64,000 bases of DNA from CATQHB01 sp965262595 (GCA_965262595.1 OZ253548.1:186001-250000); one strand, 5' to 3'. Shown: positions 44,098 to 53,902, counted from the first letter of the stretch. The notes: generated by a model from the sequence alone, not told the origin. Numbers and translations: made by a program.

Positions 44098-45825
44098 CTA
44101 TTTTGGAGACAGCCAGACGTGGGCGACGTTCGCGGTATCCGGCGAGAAGGAGAGTTGAGGATCGTAGTCCTGGACTCTCTTATTGTAGGCATGGAACTTG
44201 CCCCTCCACCACATCGGTACGGAGCCTCCTTGCACTTCCCAGAATACGCGGGCCATTTCCTGGATGACGGCTATACGCTCTTCCTGCGTCTCAGCATTCC
44301 GCTGGTCTTCATATAGTTGGTCAATCTTCGGATGGCTCATCGCGCCAAAATTCCTGGCTCCATCGGTCACGTATTGGTTCTGCAAATGAAGGTCAGGTTC
44401 TACCGGGCCACCAAAGCCACGAATCATAATATTGAAGTCGTGGGCAACTTCCCGCTCTTCGGTTACGGCGTCTTCCTGTACGTCCATGACGCCGCCGGTT
44501 ATTCCGATGTTGGAAAGCTGCTGTATCAGCAATGTTGCGCCTTCAATGTTTGCCGTCCGGTTCTCTGTGAGCATCGGAATTTCTTGAGTGAAGTCATACC
44601 CGGTTTCCGCCGAATATTCGGCCAGCAGGCGACGCGCTTCTTCAAACTCTGCTTCCTTGTCTTCGGCAAAGCCCGGCAATTGCTTGACTTCTTCTTCCGG
44701 CAGGGCGTATGGACTGCCTGGGGGATACAAGATGCCGTAGGGCGAGCCGAATCCTCGCTCGCTGATCTCCCCGACCAGATTCCGGTCCATCCCAAGACTT
44801 ACGGCCTTACGCACTCGAATGTCGTTCCAGGGCACTCGCTCTTCGTTCATCTGAACGTCCCAATGAGAGACATCGCCCAACACCATCTTGGTGACCATGT
44901 GATCCATTTCCTGCAATTGAATAAAAAGGGATGCGACCAGTTGCGGGTAGGCGATGTCCACCTGTTCGGTTTGAAGGGCAGCAAATCTGGTGGCTTCATC
45001 CACCATCACCAGGACTTCAATTCCATCCAGGTAAGGCTTGCTTTCATCGGCCCAGTAACTTGGATTACGAGTAAGCGAGTAGCGGGCTCCGGTCTCATAA
45101 TCTTCTGGAATGAACGGGCCGCTCCCTAACAAATCGTCATAGTTCCTGATTAGAGGCTGGGGAAGGGCCTCGGTGGCCTTTTTGTTGTAAATGGGGAAGT
45201 TGGTTAGCGCCACCGCAGCCAGGAACCCCTGAGACTTGTTGTTGGAACTCACTTGGATTTCGCTGCTGCTGCTAATGAGGACGTCGCTGGCATTGGAATA
45301 GTAGGTTGATACCGGGCGCGCTCTGCCAATGGCGAGGCCCTCCGGAGGGTTCATTACCCGGTCGAAATTGAACTTTATATCTTCGGCGGTTACAGGTTCG
45401 CCGTTGTGCCATTTGGCGTTCGGATTCAGGGTGAATGTCCAGTTCGCGGTGCCATCAGCGTTCAAGTTCAGTTCCCAGGACTCAGCTAAATCGGGGGCAA
45501 TTACTCCAGGATTACCCAATTCCTCGGTAACCAGGTAGTTCAACGCGGGCTGCGCAATCCAGAACTCTCGAGAACTTGCTCCTCTCGGAGTGTGAAGATC
45601 AACACCGGTTGGATCCAGATGCAACTGAACCCTCAATGTGCCTCCATATTTGTCCCCTGAGGGTTGAGCCGGGGCAGCGGGTACGTCGGTGGGCGCTGCA
45701 ACGGGAGCCGGACTGTCGCTGGATGATGATGCCTGGGCCGGCGCCTGTGTGGGTTCCTGAGCGGTTCCACAGGCTAAAATTGCTACTAGCGCAACCAAGC
45801 CAGCGATTAACCTTAGTCTTGACAT
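44098..45825 (-). CDS. ABC transporter substrate-binding lipoprotein, family 5
   Basis: A 575-residue solute-binding lipoprotein. ATG with CGGAGGT 6 nt upstream. Short signal with lipobox AILAC and Cys19, then a Pro/Ala/Ser linker to about residue 58. The mature domain begins YGGTLRVQLHLDPTGVDLHTPRG and shows TFTLNPNAKWHNGEPVTAEDIKF, the classical family 5 motif, and VRKAVSLGMDRNLV near residue 345. It ends SPDTANVAHVWLSPK. It is the least similar of the four lipoproteins in linker composition and lacks the Met/Glu-rich stretch. First gene of the minus-strand third importer. Confidence 0.93.
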   Translation of the reverse strand: MSRLRLIAGLVALVAILACGTAQEPTQAPAQASSSSDSPAPVAAPTDVPAAPAQPSGDKYGGTLRVQLHLDPTGVDLHTPRGASSREFWIAQPALNYLVTEELGNPGVIAPDLAESWELNLNADGTANWTFTLNPNAKWHNGEPVTAEDIKFNFDRVMNPPEGLAIGRARPVSTYYSNASDVLISSSSEIQVSSNNKSQGFLAAVALTNFPIYNKKATEALPQPLIRNYDDLLGSGPFIPEDYETGARYSLTRNPSYWADESKPYLDGIEVLVMVDEATRFAALQTEQVDIAYPQLVASLFIQLQEMDHMVTKMVLGDVSHWDVQMNEERVPWNDIRVRKAVSLGMDRNLVGEISERGFGSPYGILYPPGSPYALPEEEVKQLPGFAEDKEAEFEEARRLLAEYSAETGYDFTQEIPMLTENRTANIEGATLLIQQLSNIGITGGVMDVQEDAVTEEREVAHDFNIMIRGFGGPVEPDLHLQNQYVTDGARNFGAMSHPKIDQLYEDQRNAETQEERIAVIQEMARVFWEVQGGSVPMWWRGKFHAYNKRVQDYDPQLSFSPDTANVAHVWLSPK

Positions 45826-45839
45826 GGAATACCTCCGAT

Positions 45840-46700
45840 TTCAGGCTTTTTGCCTAGGTGGGGTTGATTGGGGGAAACCGCATTCCAATTTGGTCCAAGC
45901 AGTTGACAGCCACATTCCCAGCCAAATGCCGTCGCATTGACCGTTTTCGGACCCATTCAAACAATGCCTATCCCGGTTGTCTAAACGATTCTGCCGTCCA
46001 ATACTTGTCGGAATTCGGAACGCATTTAGCTCAAACGATCTACTAACGTAAAAATTGCCAATATCATCAGTTATATCGAGGTAAACAGTTATCAAAAAAT
46101 TGACAGACTGTTCTCGTTCGGATTCTACCAGATATCCTTTTGATAGCAAGAGCGAGAAGTCGTAATTGAGCAGGCCTTTCGCATGGCTAGATTGGCTGGG
46201 TTTTGGTTCGCTTGTGGGATATGAGAAATTTTACGCGGAAATCGTTAAGCTGAAATGAAAATCACAAAACAGCTATACGCTGATAGCGAACAGAACCAGT
46301 AGTCCGCCAGTTTCCCCGGCTTCCGGGCCGAGACGACCTCCTTTTTGCGGGGATTGCGGGGTTTTGGGAAGAGGATAGGGCATAGGGGCAGCTCCAGCAA
46401 GGGGCGGATGGAACAAAAACGGCGCCGGGCAACGCTTTACTTTCCAAAATCGGTGATTTTGGAGAATAGCAGAGTTGTCGCCAAATAGCGGGCGCGCGGA
46501 GCGGGGATTTCCGGCCCCTCAGGACTACGAGGTAGTCCGGGGGGGTTGAAGGCCGGGGCGGCTCCCTGCCCGGCTCAGCGTAGGAAGCGTTTAGTCAACC
46601 CGGAACTGGCTGGCGGCCAGGAGCGCCCCAGCCGCTACTGTGCCGGCGTAATCTTCGCCAGCCCGCCTTCCCGGTGACCGAGCTTTCCCCAGTCTGGCGC
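45840..46700. other. long intergenic region, partly AT-rich
   Basis: Nearly 870 nt without a recognisable gene. The part at 46030-46140 is clearly more AT-rich than the surroundings and may carry regulatory sites for the divergent-looking neighbours, although both flanking genes read leftwards. Several short open frames lack ribosome sites. Confidence 0.5.
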
Positions 46701-46702
46701 CC

Positions 46703-48337
46703 TCACTCCAGCCAAAACCCTTCATACCCCTTGGCCGCCACATCTGCCCGCTTTGCCCGCATTACCGGAGCAGTGTCCGGGCTGGTCAGAAGCGCCCGCG
46801 CCTTGCCGGGGATGTTTGCTCCCACAAACCAGGAGTTCGCCTGAGTGCGCAGAATCTTGGACCCGGCCTCGTTGACGTGGTTGACCCATTCATCCTCCGC
46901 CTCCAGGGTGGGGGAGATACGGACGTATTCGTTCTCCCGCACGTAGTGGATGCACTCCGTCACCCACTCCACCAGCGGTTCGGCGGCGCGGACAAAGTTA
47001 CCCACGGAGGCTGCGTTGATGGTGAACATGTTGGGGAAGCCCGCGCTCTGAATGCCCATGAAGGTGCGGGGCCCGTTGGCGAACTTGTCCTTCAATGTCT
47101 CGCCGCCCATGCCCCTGATGTCTATGCGGTTCAGCGAACCGGTAACGGCGTCATATCCGGTGGCAAAGATGATGACATCCAGCTCGTACTCGGCGTCGGC
47201 GGTCTGCAAGCCCGTGGGAGTTATCCGCTGAATCGGCGCCTTTTTGACATCCACCAGTAGCACGTTGTCCTGATTGTACACCTCGTAGTAGCCGCTCTCG
47301 CAGGGCAGGCGCTTGGACCCGAACATATGGTCCTTGGGCACCAGCATTTCCGCCACCTCCGGGTCATGCACCCGCTCCCGGATCTTGTCGCGGAAAAAAT
47401 CGGCGTAGTCCTCGTTGGCCTCCCCGGGAAGCATCACGTCGTAGTAGTTGGACAGCCACTTGGCGAAGCCCGGCTCTTGCCACAGCCGTTCGTACTGCTC
47501 AAGCCGCTCCTCGGGCGCTACATCCAGGGCAGACCGGGGGTCGAATTGGTGGACAAATGAACCGGGAGTTATGCTGCATTGGCGGAATATCTCGGCGTAG
47601 TTGGCCTTGATATCCCGCTGCATTTCGTCAGTAATCGGCCCGTTGCGCAGAGGAGCGCAGAAATTGGGCGTCCGCTGGAATACCGTAAGGTGACCGACAT
47701 CTTTGGCAATCTCGGTAATCAGCTGCACCGCGGTGGCTCCGGTGCCAACAACGCCCACCCGCTTGCCGGCCAGGTCCATGCCTTCCCTGGGCCAGCGGCC
47801 GGTATGACACCAGGCGCCCTGGAAGGTGTTCAATCCCTCAAAGTCAGGTAGGTAGAAGGCCGACAGCAGCCCCACCGCCGTTATCAGGAAGGGCGCTCTA
47901 GCCTGGTGTCCGTCCTGCATTTCGACCAGCCAAGTGTTGCGGTCTTCCTCGAAGGTGCAGGAAACCACCCGGGAGTTAAAGCGAATGTCCGGCCTCAAGT
48001 CAAACTTATCCGCAACGTAGTTCAGGTATCGTTCATTTTCCGGTTGACCGGAGTAAAGCTCCTTCCAGTCCCACTCTTGAAGCAGTTCTTTGGAAAAGGA
48101 GTAGCCGTAGCTGTAGCTCTCCGAGTCGAATCGGGCCCCGGGGTAGCGGTTCCAGTACCAGGTGCCGCCCACGCCGTCCCCGTCCTCGAAAACACGCACC
48201 GACATACCTAGCTGCCGCAGACAGTATAGCTGGTACAGTCCTGTAACTCCGGCGCCGATAATAATTGCGTCCGACTGTTCGATATCGCCAACCGGCCCGG
48301 CCCCGTTGGCATCCTTGTGCTGCGTCGAATTAACCAT
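46703..48337 (-). CDS. Baeyer-Villiger-type flavin monooxygenase
   Basis: A 544-residue FAD/NADPH-dependent monooxygenase. AAGGAGAG ribosome site. FAD site GAGVTGLYQLY (about residue 28), BVMO fingerprint GGTWYWNRYPGARFDSESY, second Rossmann motif VGVVGTGATAVQLI, and the type I BVMO signature FxGxxxHxxxWP seen as FQGAWCHTGRWP near residue 175. The length and order match cyclohexanone/phenylacetone monooxygenases. It would insert oxygen next to a ketone, giving an ester or lactone. Inverted repeats lie just upstream of the start. No esterase gene adjoins it, so the further path is open. Confidence 0.93.
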   Translation of the reverse strand: MVNSTQHKDANGAGPVGDIEQSDAIIIGAGVTGLYQLYCLRQLGMSVRVFEDGDGVGGTWYWNRYPGARFDSESYSYGYSFSKELLQEWDWKELYSGQPENERYLNYVADKFDLRPDIRFNSRVVSCTFEEDRNTWLVEMQDGHQARAPFLITAVGLLSAFYLPDFEGLNTFQGAWCHTGRWPREGMDLAGKRVGVVGTGATAVQLITEIAKDVGHLTVFQRTPNFCAPLRNGPITDEMQRDIKANYAEIFRQCSITPGSFVHQFDPRSALDVAPEERLEQYERLWQEPGFAKWLSNYYDVMLPGEANEDYADFFRDKIRERVHDPEVAEMLVPKDHMFGSKRLPCESGYYEVYNQDNVLLVDVKKAPIQRITPTGLQTADAEYELDVIIFATGYDAVTGSLNRIDIRGMGGETLKDKFANGPRTFMGIQSAGFPNMFTINAASVGNFVRAAEPLVEWVTECIHYVRENEYVRISPTLEAEDEWVNHVNEAGSKILRTQANSWFVGANIPGKARALLTSPDTAPVMRAKRADVAAKGYEGFWLE

Positions 48338-48903
48338 TCCGCTCTCTCCTTTGGAGTGTGGTATGAACTATACCAAAAATTGGTCCCCGGAGAGTAGCTT
48401 TCACCGAAAATCGTAGGGCAATTTCGCCCTAAACCAATGTCACCCGGAGCGTAACCGAAGAATCTGATATGTCGGCCCAATAGGTCGTTGGGATTCCGCA
48501 ACTCCCTTAGAGGTAGTGGGCGCGACTTTAGACCTTTCGCCTGGCTCAGGATGACATATTACGATTAAGACCCAATTGCCCTACCGGAGACCGACTGATC
48601 CACGGCTGCGATTATTAGAGCTTTAGCAAGAGGCGGATTTGCTCGGTGGAGCCGGTGGCCCGGAAGAACGGTAGGGACGCCGCCAGGGCGGTTTGCGCCG
48701 TCTGCGCCGCCAGGAGGTTCCGCAGGAGCAAGCTGGGCTAACCCCCACTTGCCAGTTCGGACAAGTAGCTGGCCGACGGCGCCGGTCTGGCGGGGAGGCT
48801 CCGGTATTTTCACCAGGCGGCGAAGGCTTCGCCGGGTAGAATCACATCAATGCGTGAACAACGGACGGTATTTCCCCAACAAACAGACAGTCAACGCAGT
48901 TTC
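48338..48903. other. intergenic region with two inverted repeats
   Basis: About 565 nt. Near the monooxygenase start are GGTAT-GAACT-ATACC (48360-48374), overlapping a possible -10 (TATAGT on the minus strand), and TAGGGC-AATTTC-GCCCTA-like (48414-48431). The rest shows no gene. Confidence 0.45.
48360..48374 (-). promoter_or_regulatory. candidate operator overlapping the monooxygenase promoter
   Basis: Inverted repeat GGTAT N5 ATACC, 23 nt upstream of the ATG at 48337 and overlapping TATAGT on the minus strand. The size suits a dimeric repressor, but no regulator gene is adjacent. Confidence 0.28.
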
Positions 48904-50358
48904 CTACCTGAGACCCAGGCTGCTGGTGCCTTCATCTACATACACGGAATCGCCGACTCGGGACAGCCTTATCTGCTGACGGTATATCCTGTCCCCGGCC
49001 AGGCATTGGGCGCCGTAGAAGTCCGAAGACCAGTCCACGTCTGCGGGGTCGGGGCCACCGGCCATCGCCTCCAACAGGGCCCGGCCTTCCATATCATCGA
49101 CGGAGGGCAGACCGAGTACTCTCAGGATGGTCGGCATCAGGTCGATATTGCCGGAGGGAGCGTCCACCTTCAAACCGTCCTTGAAACCGGGGCCACGGGC
49201 GAACAGGATGTTGCGCAGTTCCGACCGGCCCATCGACCCGTGCTGGCCCTGTCCGGGAGTTCCGCCCGAAGAGTAAATCGTCCCGGAGTATCCGGCGTCG
49301 TTGGCCTCGGAGCGCCAGCGGAAGGACATGGTAACGTCGGGGGCGCGCTCGCCTTCGTTTCCTACCAGGGACGCCGGCAGCGTACCCTCGACCCGGCCCA
49401 CTCTCCTTCCAACGGTCACATTCCCGCACCAGGGTTGGGCCATCAGCCACCGTGCCAGCCGCACCGCGGTATCCCGGTCCCAGGGGCTGGAGTAGAACAA
49501 GACGGCGCCGCCGTTGTTAGCCACCACGACACCACCCGGTTCGCCGCCGGGAGGGAAACCGGCCTCCCGAGCCAATGCCTGAACGTTCACTACCTGACCA
49601 ATGGTAGAGTAGCCATGGTCCGAAACCACCATCACGTTGGTCTCTTCAGCCCTTCCGGTCTGGGAGAGCCAGCGCAGGATATTGCCGAACTGAGCGTCGG
49701 CCTCGCCCACAGCGGCGTTGGAAAGTTCCGACCCAACGCCGGCGTCGTGCTGGGACTTGTCCGGCTCCGAGGACCAGATGAGAGCAACTGACGGGTTCCG
49801 CTCCGGCAGTATATACTCGGTAAGGATGCGCACGGCGTGGGCCATGCGGGCCGTGTTGGGACGGCCTTCATCAGGCCAGGGGCCGAAGCGGGCAGTGATG
49901 TCTGCGTACAAGGCGCGGGGAAGGGTAAAGTCCGGGTGGATTGTGGCGCCGCCGCATACTTCGGCAGTGGGGTTGTGCAGGTAGGCGTTGCCGCTGGTAC
50001 CGACGCCGATGGCCACGTATTCCTGGTCGTGTTGGGAAAGCGCCTCGGCCAGGGTCTGGGACAGCAGGACTCGCCCGGTCTTTCGGGCCACGCGGTCAAG
50101 GTGCGGCTCCATTGCGGGGATGGCCTGGTTCGGGTCGTAATCGCGCACCAGCAGAGTGTTGGCCGACAGTCCGTGGCCGCCGGGGTTGCGCCCCGTGACC
50201 ATGCTGGAGGCGTTGGCGCGGGTCACGGTCGGGTACACGGAATGGTGGTTGGCGAAAGTCACCCCCGAGGCGGCGAAGGCGGCCAGGTTGGGCATCAGCC
50301 CTTCGGTGACCTGTGCCGGTTGAAGCCCGTCGAAAACCACGACCAGTACCTTTGTCAT
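48904..50358 (-). CDS. alkaline phosphatase/nucleotide pyrophosphatase family protein
   Basis: A 484-residue protein of the type I phosphodiesterase/nucleotide pyrophosphatase family. Metal-site residues: Asp in VVFDGLQP (about D10), nucleophile Thr in SVYPTVTRANASSMVTG, the Asp/His in SDHGYS and the KSQHDAGVGSE segment. No signal peptide is visible, which suggests a cytosolic enzyme, unlike most secreted phosphatases. The GGGGGT before the ATG is a weak ribosome site. The substrate could be a nucleotide ester, a phosphonate-related diester or a sulfate; only the class is clear. The upstream 1,000 nt carry no intact gene. Confidence 0.9.
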   Translation of the reverse strand: MTKVLVVVFDGLQPAQVTEGLMPNLAAFAASGVTFANHHSVYPTVTRANASSMVTGRNPGGHGLSANTLLVRDYDPNQAIPAMEPHLDRVARKTGRVLLSQTLAEALSQHDQEYVAIGVGTSGNAYLHNPTAEVCGGATIHPDFTLPRALYADITARFGPWPDEGRPNTARMAHAVRILTEYILPERNPSVALIWSSEPDKSQHDAGVGSELSNAAVGEADAQFGNILRWLSQTGRAEETNVMVVSDHGYSTIGQVVNVQALAREAGFPPGGEPGGVVVANNGGAVLFYSSPWDRDTAVRLARWLMAQPWCGNVTVGRRVGRVEGTLPASLVGNEGERAPDVTMSFRWRSEANDAGYSGTIYSSGGTPGQGQHGSMGRSELRNILFARGPGFKDGLKVDAPSGNIDLMPTILRVLGLPSVDDMEGRALLEAMAGGPDPADVDWSSDFYGAQCLAGDRIYRQQIRLSRVGDSVYVDEGTSSLGLR

Positions 50359-51028
50359 GCTACCCCCAAACAGTCTACACCGGACCGGATCACGAACTCA
50401 CTGACCAGCATTCCCATTAACCCTACCTCCTTACACTTCAATGCTGCATTCCCCTGGTTCCCTTATTATCCATTGCCCATCAACCCTTTCAACCTTTCAA
50501 TCCCGCCCCTCCAAATGTGATTGCCCTGGGGGTTTTGCAATGCAGGAGGATATTCCCGCATGGCCGCAGCCGATGTGGGGGTTTTCCGTTTGGGACGGAC
50601 CGGGCCTGTCAGGAGCGACCACGGATGTAAAGGCGGAACTGCCTGGATTTTCGCACCAGGGAAGACGGGGGCGACCAATAGAAACCACGCAGCCAGGCGG
50701 TACCCAATGGATACCATGCAGCCAGGGCGATGCCCAATAGCGCGAGTCCACCCCCGAGCCACACGGAACGTCTCAGGAATCCCACCAGCAGCCCCGCAAC
50801 GATCCGCAACGATCAATGATCCTGGGACGGCCATCCAGAGCAAAGTCTCCATTCTGCCTAATTACCCGCTGCCCCGCGTCGACTGCTGGTATCCCAGGCC
50901 AGGGACTCCACCCTCCATTCTACCCGGCGGTGCAGAGGATCGAGTCTCCGAGGGTGCGGTCAGAGAAGCCGCTCACATCTTCGGGGTCGGACGGTAGTGG
51001 AGTGTCGCTCATCTCCAGCACTTTGGTC
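50359..51028. other. intergenic stretch, decayed sequence
   Basis: About 670 nt. A minus-strand frame at 50609-50809 has one hydrophobic stretch (ALLGIALAAWYPLGTAWL) but no ribosome site or family. Two imperfect repeats around GCAGCCAGG at 50690-50735. No gene is supported. Confidence 0.45.
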
Positions 51029-51173
51029 TAGGGATACTCTGAATAAGTCGTTAAACGCCAACGCCTGCACCCTGTCGTTCCTGCGAAAGCAGGAACCTGA
51101 AACGCTGTGGATAGAGGTTTCTGCCTGCGCAGGAACGACGGGTGGGGATAAACACCCAGGTCACCGACTTATG
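51029..51173 (+). mobile_element. MITE copy 3 (right end truncated)
   Basis: Starts TAGGGATACTCTGAATAAG and aligns with copies 1 and 2, including both internal palindromes, but after GACTTAT the sequence departs, losing the final AGAGGTTCCT. Located upstream of the CMD gene. Confidence 0.85.
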
Positions 51174-51375
51174 AAAGGGGGGCTTCTCTACGGTGCGGCA
51201 TGGGGAGGGGCGGTGGCAAGCCCAATCGGCGGCAAATTTGTTGGAATTGTTCATCGGGCCGCTGGAGGGACGGTTGGATGATCAGCTGGACCGGGCGGAA
51301 CCGTTGCGCCTGCGGGGATGCCGCCGTACACTGTCGGCGTTTGGAATACGAGCGCGCACACCATGGAGGCATGTT

Positions 51376-52161
51376 ATGGGTGAACTGGACGACCGCTACG
51401 AACGCGGTCAGGAAACGCGGAGAATGTTTGGCGGCGGGCAAATCACCGGCGGGTCGTCTCCGGGGGCATGGGACATCGCGCCGGACCTGGAAAGGATCCT
51501 TGGCGAGGCGCTGTTCGGCACCATCTGGAAGCGGCCGGCGCTGACGCCGGTGCAGCGAGAGATGATCACTCTGTCGTGCCTGATAGTCATGAATCGCGAA
51601 GTGCAGCTGAAGCGGCACCTGGGCAACGCGCTGAACCTAGGATTAACGCCAGAGCAGGTCGTGGAGTTGATCATTCACGATACTTGGTACAGTGGGGCGC
51701 CGGCCGGCATCCAGGCGCTGACGCGGTGCAAAGAGGTATTTGAGGAGCGAGGGATAGACTTCACGCCGGCCCGCATCCACGATGGCAGTGAAGATCCTGA
51801 CAGCTTGTTCCAGCGGGGCGAGGAGTTCCGGCGCAGCTACATGGGAATTACCCCCGCAGCGCGGCCCGCTCCGCCAACGGAAGCTGAGAAGGAGCTGGGT
51901 CGTACTACCGGAGAATACTACTGGGGAGCGACCTGGACCCGACCGGGGCTTGATCTGACTAGCCGTTGCATCTGCACCATGACGTGCCTGGCGGCTTTGG
52001 GCCGCGAAGGTCCCCTGAAGAGTCATGTCCGTGGCGCGCTGAATATCGGGTTGACCCAGGACCAGGTCATTGAGGTGTTCGGCCACATGACGCTATACGC
52101 CGGAATAGCCTTCGCCCGGGGTGCGATGGACATTGCCAACGAGATTTTCACCGGCGCGTGA
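51376..52161 (+). CDS. double-domain carboxymuconolactone decarboxylase-like protein
   Basis: A 261-residue protein with two CMD modules. Start at ATG 51376 with GGAGG 6 nt upstream; the longer frame from 51193 is not supported. Module 1 (about 25-125): RPALTPVQREMITLSCLIVMNRE, LKRHLGNALNLGLTPEQVVELIIHDTWYSGAPAG. Module 2 (about 155-258): RPGLDLTSRCICTMTCLAALG, LKSHVRGALNIGLTQDQVIEVFGHMTLYAGIAFARG. Neither has the C-x2-C of AhpD, so it is of the decarboxylase type (PcaC-like). A truncated copy lies at 34640-34876 and a remnant of MmgE/PrpD converges on its 3' end. Confidence 0.9.
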   Translation: MGELDDRYERGQETRRMFGGGQITGGSSPGAWDIAPDLERILGEALFGTIWKRPALTPVQREMITLSCLIVMNREVQLKRHLGNALNLGLTPEQVVELIIHDTWYSGAPAGIQALTRCKEVFEERGIDFTPARIHDGSEDPDSLFQRGEEFRRSYMGITPAARPAPPTEAEKELGRTTGEYYWGATWTRPGLDLTSRCICTMTCLAALGREGPLKSHVRGALNIGLTQDQVIEVFGHMTLYAGIAFARGAMDIANEIFTGA

Positions 52162-52313
52162 AGCTGCTGCCGGGCGTATGAAGCGTGATCCGGGGCCGGC
52201 GCGGAAACCGGTCCCCGGTCATTAAGCCGACACTATGCCGATTGAGTTTTCAGACACGCCTCGGGCCAGTATTGGAAATTGGTTCCGGCTATGTTAGGCG
52301 CCGTTCAAGACCT

Positions 52314-52530
52314 TTAGCCCCGGAGCGAGGCTGCCAAACCCCTGGTCGGTTCCGCCGCCTCCAGCAAGTCCAGGCGGAACCGGACTTCCGCTGCCTCGAC
52401 CCGGTCCACCGACTCCGGGTCGAGGGCGCTCCGGGACAGCAAGTTGGAAGTGGCATCCGGAGCAAGGTTGGCGCTGCCGCGGCAGGGGCGTTTTTTGATT
52501 TCGATGCCCGATTCCCCTTGGAAGAATCGA
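52314..52530 (-). pseudogene. MmgE/PrpD remnant with internal deletion
   Basis: On the minus strand the frame reads ESGIEIKKRPCRGSANLAPDA, NLLSRSALDPESVDRVEA, then jumps directly to RLDLLEAAEPTRGLAASLRG and stop. These correspond to an internal and the very last part of the gene at 33244-34611 (ESGIEIKKYPCCGSAHLALDA and SRLDLLEASEPISALADLLRG), with about 120 codons between them missing. The 5' two-thirds are absent. Confidence 0.82.
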
Positions 52531-53000
52531 CAATTGCTAACCGCGAATTACCAAGGCTACCTAGTATGGGGCTGAGTAAAGGGCTGACAGTAACCAATGG
52601 TTTTCCGACCAAACCCCGGGAACTTGGTAAGAGATTATTCTGTTTAGTACCACCCCCGGTTTCAGGCTGGAGAGCGGGCTTGACCGACGTAGTAAGATGC
52701 GTGACAATTGCCCTTAGGCGACAGGCCGGCCAAGAACATGGATGACATCTGATAACTCTCCAGGTTCCCGGTCGCGGGCCACAAACCGGGCGCTTCCCAC
52801 GCAAGAGTCCGAGGACCTGGCTGGCCATGGCCGGCGCCGAATCTCCGACTCCCGGTGGACCGCGTTGCCTCAAAAGCCCTCCATCTTCTACTCGGAAGGC
52901 TTTTACTCGGAAGGCTTTGCGGTCTCGAGACCTCCGCGTAATGCTTATGGCAATCCAGAGGACAACGTTTAGGCGCTAAACCGCACGAGTCTGTATCATG
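52531..53000. other. intergenic stretch with a small tandem repeat
   Basis: About 470 nt without a gene. Two adjacent copies of TACTCGGAAGGCTTT at 52889-52918. Confidence 0.5.
52889..52918. repeat. 15-bp direct tandem repeat, two copies
   Basis: Identical adjacent copies of TACTCGGAAGGCTTT; in-frame duplication size but no coding frame is supported here. Confidence 0.8.
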
Positions 53001-53102
53001 AATGGCGGAGTGCTTATTTCCAGTATGGCAACAACGGTCAGCGGGAGATCCATGCCGCTCAGCCATATCGGTTTCGGCAAAACGAAGCAAGGAGGAAAGA
53101 CT

Positions 53103-53498
53103 ATGCAGGCGAAGGAACAGCAGACTAGCCTCAAGCCCTACGTGGTACAAACAGTGGGCGACGCCACGGAAACTGCTCAGACGCCCGGGATGGTGCGTCA
53201 GCCAGCCGTCATGCCCGGAAAGGGCGACACCGCTAAGATCTGGATGGGCAAGGTAACGGCAGCGCCCCGCGAAAAGGGTCCACCGCACACTCACCTGGAG
53301 GCAGAAACCGCAGCCTACGTGCTTCAGGGGCATGTGCGGGTGTTGTTCGGCGAGAATTTCGAGGAATGGATTGAGGCCGGGCCTGGCGACTTCCTCTTCG
53401 TGCCGGCGCATACCCCGCACATCGAGGAGAATCCCTACGACGAGGAGATGGTGGCTGTCCTGTGCCGGGCGCCGGACAACTTGGTGCAGAACCTTTAG
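53103..53498 (+). CDS. cupin domain protein
   Basis: A 131-residue single cupin. ATG at 53103 with AAGGAGG 8 nt upstream; the longer frame from 52998 lacks a ribosome site. Cupin motif 1: PPHTHLEAETAAYVLQGHVRV (two His and a Glu as metal ligands), motif 2: GDFLFVPAHTPHIEENPYDEE (with the conserved Pro-x3-Pro-His). The N-terminal 25 residues are polar. It is the type of small cupin that isomerises, decarboxylates or simply binds; no closer assignment. It is a stand-alone gene: 120-nt remnant-rich DNA upstream and 485 nt of empty sequence downstream. Confidence 0.88.
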   Translation: MQAKEQQTSLKPYVVQTVGDATETAQTPGMVRQPAVMPGKGDTAKIWMGKVTAAPREKGPPHTHLEAETAAYVLQGHVRVLFGENFEEWIEAGPGDFLFVPAHTPHIEENPYDEEMVAVLCRAPDNLVQNL

Positions 53499-53902
53499 TC
53501 GTACTATTTCAAGGTGCATCCACCCAGGGCGCTTGGCCGCGTTGGGGCAACCAAACGACGGTCCGCACTAAAGTGGGCTGACCAGCAAACTGGATCTGAC
53601 GGTGGATTCCCGCGGTGGATTCCCGCAGTAGATGCCGATGGTATGCCGCTACGGTTGGGTCTGAACGGGAGCACAGTGGCTTTGAGAGGGTACATTTCCA
53701 AAATTACCGGGTAAATCTGCTTCCTTAGATGATCCGGAATCTGCCATGTCGTCGCTGCCGTCTCGCAATTTCCCACCATCATCCACTGCCATGCAATATC
53801 TGAATATCTTGGGTCGGATAGCGGCCCTTCAATGCGGTCTGCGGGTCACGTTTTTAGAAATGTCCTAAACGCGATTGCCCTGAAGAATAAAGCCGCCGGT
53901 AT
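53499..53902. other. intergenic stretch before the carboxylase operon
   Basis: About 400 nt; two copies of GGTGGATTCCCGC at 53601-53626. No gene recognised. Confidence 0.5.
53601..53626. repeat. 13-bp direct tandem repeat, two copies
   Basis: Adjacent identical copies of GGTGGATTCCCGC. Confidence 0.78.

Noticed and set aside
50609..50809. Possible small membrane protein on the minus strand
   Set aside because: Only one hydrophobic stretch, no ribosome site, and it lies over imperfect DNA repeats.
51193..51375. N-terminal extension of the CMD protein
   Set aside because: No ribosome site, no domain character, and a good ribosome site precedes the ATG at 51376.
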